Shown: in pieces, positions 61,657 through 64,000 of the stretch | Position numbering within the stretch: position 1 is the first letter of the stretch | Layout of the letters: every line of letters begins with the position of its first letter | Assembly (NCBI RefSeq): GCF_029968095.1 | Contig: NZ_JASCIR010000027.1 | Location: 27,674-91,673, forward strand | Length of the DNA: 64,000 nucleotides | DNA from: Streptomyces solicavernae | GTDB taxonomy: Bacteria > Actinomycetota > Actinomycetes > Streptomycetales > Streptomycetaceae | Direction of reading: 5' to 3' | Notes under the pieces: model-generated | Databases searched by the model: none | Told to the model about the DNA's origin: nothing | The model's input: only the letters and a program-made list of their open reading frames with translations | Made by a program: the position numbers and the translations under genes

Positions 61657-62636
61657 GCGCCCCGATCGCAGACCCCGCAGGGAACGCGGACACCGCCCGC
61701 TCCTCCCTGGAGTCCCTGCGCACCGAGATCGCCAAGGCCGTGGTCGGCCAGGACCCTGCGGTCACCGGTTTGGTGGTCGCTCTGCTGTGCCGCGGCCACG
61801 TCCTGCTTGAGGGCGTCCCCGGCGTCGCCAAGACCCTCCTCGTACGAGCCCTGTCGGCCGCCCTCGAACTCGACACCAAACGCGTCCAGTTCACACCCGA
61901 CCTCATGCCGAGCGACGTCACCGGCTCACTCGTCTATGACGCGCGCACCACCGAGTTCTCCTTCCAGCCCGGCCCCGTGTTCACGAACCTGCTGCTCGCC
62001 GACGAGATCAACCGCACCCCTCCGAAGACGCAGGCCTCCCTCCTCGAAGCGATGGAGGAGCGCCAGGTCACCGTCGACGGCACACCCCGCCTGCTCCCCG
62101 AGCCCTTCCTCGTAGCAGCAACCCAGAACCCGGTCGAATACGAGGGCACATACCCCCTCCCTGAGGCGCAGCTCGACCGGTTCCTCCTCAAGCTCAACGT
62201 CGCGCTGCCGTCCCGTCAGGATGAGATCGCCGTACTGACCCGGCACGCGGACGGATTCAATCCACGCGACCTTCAGGCTGCTGGAATTCAGCCCGTGGCC
62301 GGCCCCGCAGACCTCGAAGCGGCCCGCGTCTCAGTCGCCAAAACATCCCTCTCCCCCGAAATCACCGGCTACGTCGTCGACATCTGCCGTGCTACGCGCG
62401 AATCGCCTTCCCTGACTCTCGGCGTCTCTCCCCGTGGGGCCACCGCGCTGCTGTCCACTGCCCGCGCTTGGGCCTGGCTCACCGGCCGGGACTATGTGAC
62501 CCCGGACGACGTGAAGGCTCTAGCGCTGCCTACCTTGCGACACCGGGTGCAGCTGCGTCCCGAGGCGGAGATGGAGGGAGTCACCGCTGATTCAGTAATC
62601 AGCGCGATCCTCGCCCACGTCCCCGTACCCCGCTGA
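61653..62636 (+). CDS. MoxR family AAA+ ATPase
   Basis: A 327-aa MoxR ATPase. Walker A is GVPGVAKT (residues ~54-61), Walker B is LLLADEINRTPPKTQ, sensor 1 is VAATQNPVEYEGTYPLPEAQ, and sensor 2 lies in VSPRGATALL. MoxR proteins act as chaperones that load metals or mature partner proteins, commonly with von-Willebrand or DUF58 partners. ATG 61653 overlaps the DUF4350 stop. The DUF58 gene follows after 11 bp. No structural toxin or secretion genes are present, so this looks like the common housekeeping version. Confidence 0.95.
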   Translation: MSAPIADPAGNADTARSSLESLRTEIAKAVVGQDPAVTGLVVALLCRGHVLLEGVPGVAKTLLVRALSAALELDTKRVQFTPDLMPSDVTGSLVYDARTTEFSFQPGPVFTNLLLADEINRTPPKTQASLLEAMEERQVTVDGTPRLLPEPFLVAATQNPVEYEGTYPLPEAQLDRFLLKLNVALPSRQDEIAVLTRHADGFNPRDLQAAGIQPVAGPADLEAARVSVAKTSLSPEITGYVVDICRATRESPSLTLGVSPRGATALLSTARAWAWLTGRDYVTPDDVKALALPTLRHRVQLRPEAEMEGVTADSVISAILAHVPVPR

Positions 62637-62647
62637 GGCCGCTGCTC

Positions 62648-63958
62648 ATGGCCCCCACCGGACGCGCCGCTTTCCTCGCAGCTCTCGGCACTATCCCCGT
62701 CGGCTTCTTCGAGCCGAGCTGGACGGGGCTGCTTGCCGTCAATTCCCCTCTCGCACTAGCCATGATGTGCGACTACGCCCTCGCCGCGCCAGTGCGAAGG
62801 CTGCACTTCACCCGATCCGGTGACACAAGCGTTCGACTCGGGGAGGCTGCGGACGTCGACCTGACCGTCACGAACTCCTCCAACCGCCGGCTGCGGGCCC
62901 AGCTGCGAGACGCCTGGCCTCCGAGCAGCTGGACACCGGGCTTGGAAGCCACCGCGGCACGGCAGCGGGTCGTGATCCCGCCCAAGGAGCGACGCCGGAT
63001 CACCACACGGCTTCGCCCCACTCGCCGCGGTGATCACCAAGCCGACCGTGTCACGGTTCGCTCCTTCGGCCCGCTTGGGCTGATGTCCCGCCAAGGCGGC
63101 CACGAAGTCCCCTGGACGCTGCGCGTCCTGCCGGCGTTCCACAGCCGCAAGCACCTGCCGTCGAAGCTCTCACGCCTGCACGAACTCGACGGCAGGACCA
63201 GTGTGCTGACCCGAGGCGAAGGCACAGAGTTCGACAGCCTCCGCGACTACGTTCCCGGCGACGACACCAGGTCCATCGACTGGCGCGCCACCGCCCGCCA
63301 ATCGGCTGTGGCGGTACGTACGTGGCGTCCTGAGCGGGACCGCCACATCCTCCTGGCCCTCGACACCGGCCGCACGTCGGCCGGACGGGTCGGCGACGCA
63401 CCCCGTCTGGACGCATCAATGGACGCGGCGCTGCTGATCGCTGCCCTGGCTGCGAAAGCCGGCGACCGCGTGGATCTCCTGGCTTACGACCGCCGGGTCC
63501 GCGCCCTGGTTCAGGGAAGATCTGCGAGGGATCTTCTTCCAGCACTGGTCAATTCCCTCGCCTCGATCGAACCGGAACTCGTCGAAACCGATGCCCGAGG
63601 CCTGGCCTCCACCATTCTGAAGACTGCTCCACGCCGCTCGCTGGTCGTTCTTCTCACCAGTCTCGACGCAGCGCCGGTAGAAGAAGGGCTTATGCCGCTT
63701 CTCCCCCGCCTCACCAAAGGCCATGTCGTGATCGCAGCGTCCGTCTCGGACCCACACGTCCAGCTGATGGCAGAGGGCCGAGCTGAGACGGAAGCCGTGT
63801 ACGGGGCTGCCGCCGCCGCACAAGCACAAGAAGAACGCCGACAGACGGCGGAACGTCTGACACGCCACGGCGTCGTTGTCGTCGACGCAACCCCTGCCGA
63901 ATTGGCGCCTGCGCTCGCCGACGCGTACCTGGCTTTGAAGGCCTCCGGCCGCCTCTGA
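62648..63958 (+). CDS. DUF58 domain protein
   Basis: A 436-aa protein typical of MoxR partners. An N-terminal membrane hairpin (~7-50) precedes a beta-sandwich region (SVRLGEAADVDLTVTNSS). The DUF58 core follows (EFDSLRDYVPGDDTRSIDWR, then TWRPERDRHILLALDTGRTS), which resembles a vWA fold with a modified metal site. ATG 62648 has no strong ribosome binding site; coupling from MoxR is likely. The remaining 42 bp to the window end are AT-rich for this genome and contain no recognisable feature. Confidence 0.9.
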   Translation: MAPTGRAAFLAALGTIPVGFFEPSWTGLLAVNSPLALAMMCDYALAAPVRRLHFTRSGDTSVRLGEAADVDLTVTNSSNRRLRAQLRDAWPPSSWTPGLEATAARQRVVIPPKERRRITTRLRPTRRGDHQADRVTVRSFGPLGLMSRQGGHEVPWTLRVLPAFHSRKHLPSKLSRLHELDGRTSVLTRGEGTEFDSLRDYVPGDDTRSIDWRATARQSAVAVRTWRPERDRHILLALDTGRTSAGRVGDAPRLDASMDAALLIAALAAKAGDRVDLLAYDRRVRALVQGRSARDLLPALVNSLASIEPELVETDARGLASTILKTAPRRSLVVLLTSLDAAPVEEGLMPLLPRLTKGHVVIAASVSDPHVQLMAEGRAETEAVYGAAAAAQAQEERRQTAERLTRHGVVVVDATPAELAPALADAYLALKASGRL

Positions 63959-64000
63959 ACGGCAGAGCAATTGGACATGAAACAAAGGGCAGTGAAAATA

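Overview
The window is chromosomal DNA from a high-GC actinobacterium, almost certainly a Streptomyces. Codons are strongly G/C-ending, many starts are GTG, and the right half carries secA, a large NAD-glutamate dehydrogenase, hpf and an mtnA-mtrA-mtrB-lpqB operon. From memory this order resembles the conserved core of Streptomyces chromosomes around SCO2980-SCO3020 of S. coelicolor; that comparison was not run. No rRNA, tRNA, insertion sequence, phage gene or CRISPR array was recognised.

Layout. Bases 2-2377: the 3' part of an EccC/FtsK-like ATPase gene. Bases 2570-6391: a sugar ABC importer (lipoprotein and two permeases, one with an extra inserted domain) with no ATPase gene beside it. Bases 6535-36365: a roughly 30-kb cell-surface glycopolymer locus. 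It holds four CDP-glycerol-phosphotransferase (TagF-like) proteins that also carry GT2 glycosyltransferase domains, two partner GT4 glycosyltransferases, a GT4-Stealth fusion, a stand-alone GT2 protein, two membrane GT-C enzymes, three methyltransferases, a GalE-type epimerase, a TetR regulator, a TagGH-type ABC exporter, and one protein apparently made only of the beta-rich accessory domain found inside the large enzymes. Bases 36704-54379: housekeeping and conserved genes (NAD-GDH, HAD hydrolase, two small conserved actinobacterial proteins, SecA, GNAT, YcaQ-like protein, orphan response regulator, HPF, ComF-like, LpqB). Bases 54369-58348: mtrB, mtrA and mtnA, read leftwards into lpqB. Bases 58489-63958: a rightward operon of membrane protein, DUF4129, DUF4350, MoxR ATPase and DUF58 genes.

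How the genes fit together. The glycopolymer locus has most parts needed to assemble and export a phosphodiester-linked, glycosylated wall polymer: sugar supply (GalE), transferases, a Stealth sugar-phosphate transferase, decorating methyltransferases, membrane glycosyltransferases and an ABC exporter next to a TetR gene. Two GT2/TagF-like + GT4 gene pairs (11151-13955 with 9991-11151, and 33390-36365 with 32227-33393) have the same layout and four-base overlaps, and look like an old duplication. One copy has a degraded GT2 aspartate motif, and a third TagF-like protein lacks the usual catalytic histidine.

The most unusual feature is the density of short tandem repeats. Within genes the units are multiples of three and occur in linkers or N-terminal tails. 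Just past several genes (at 8815, 17711, 29467, 36704, 49310 and 50271) the repeat unit contains the stop codon itself, and the unit length is often not a multiple of three. I found no standard explanation for this second pattern from sequence alone.
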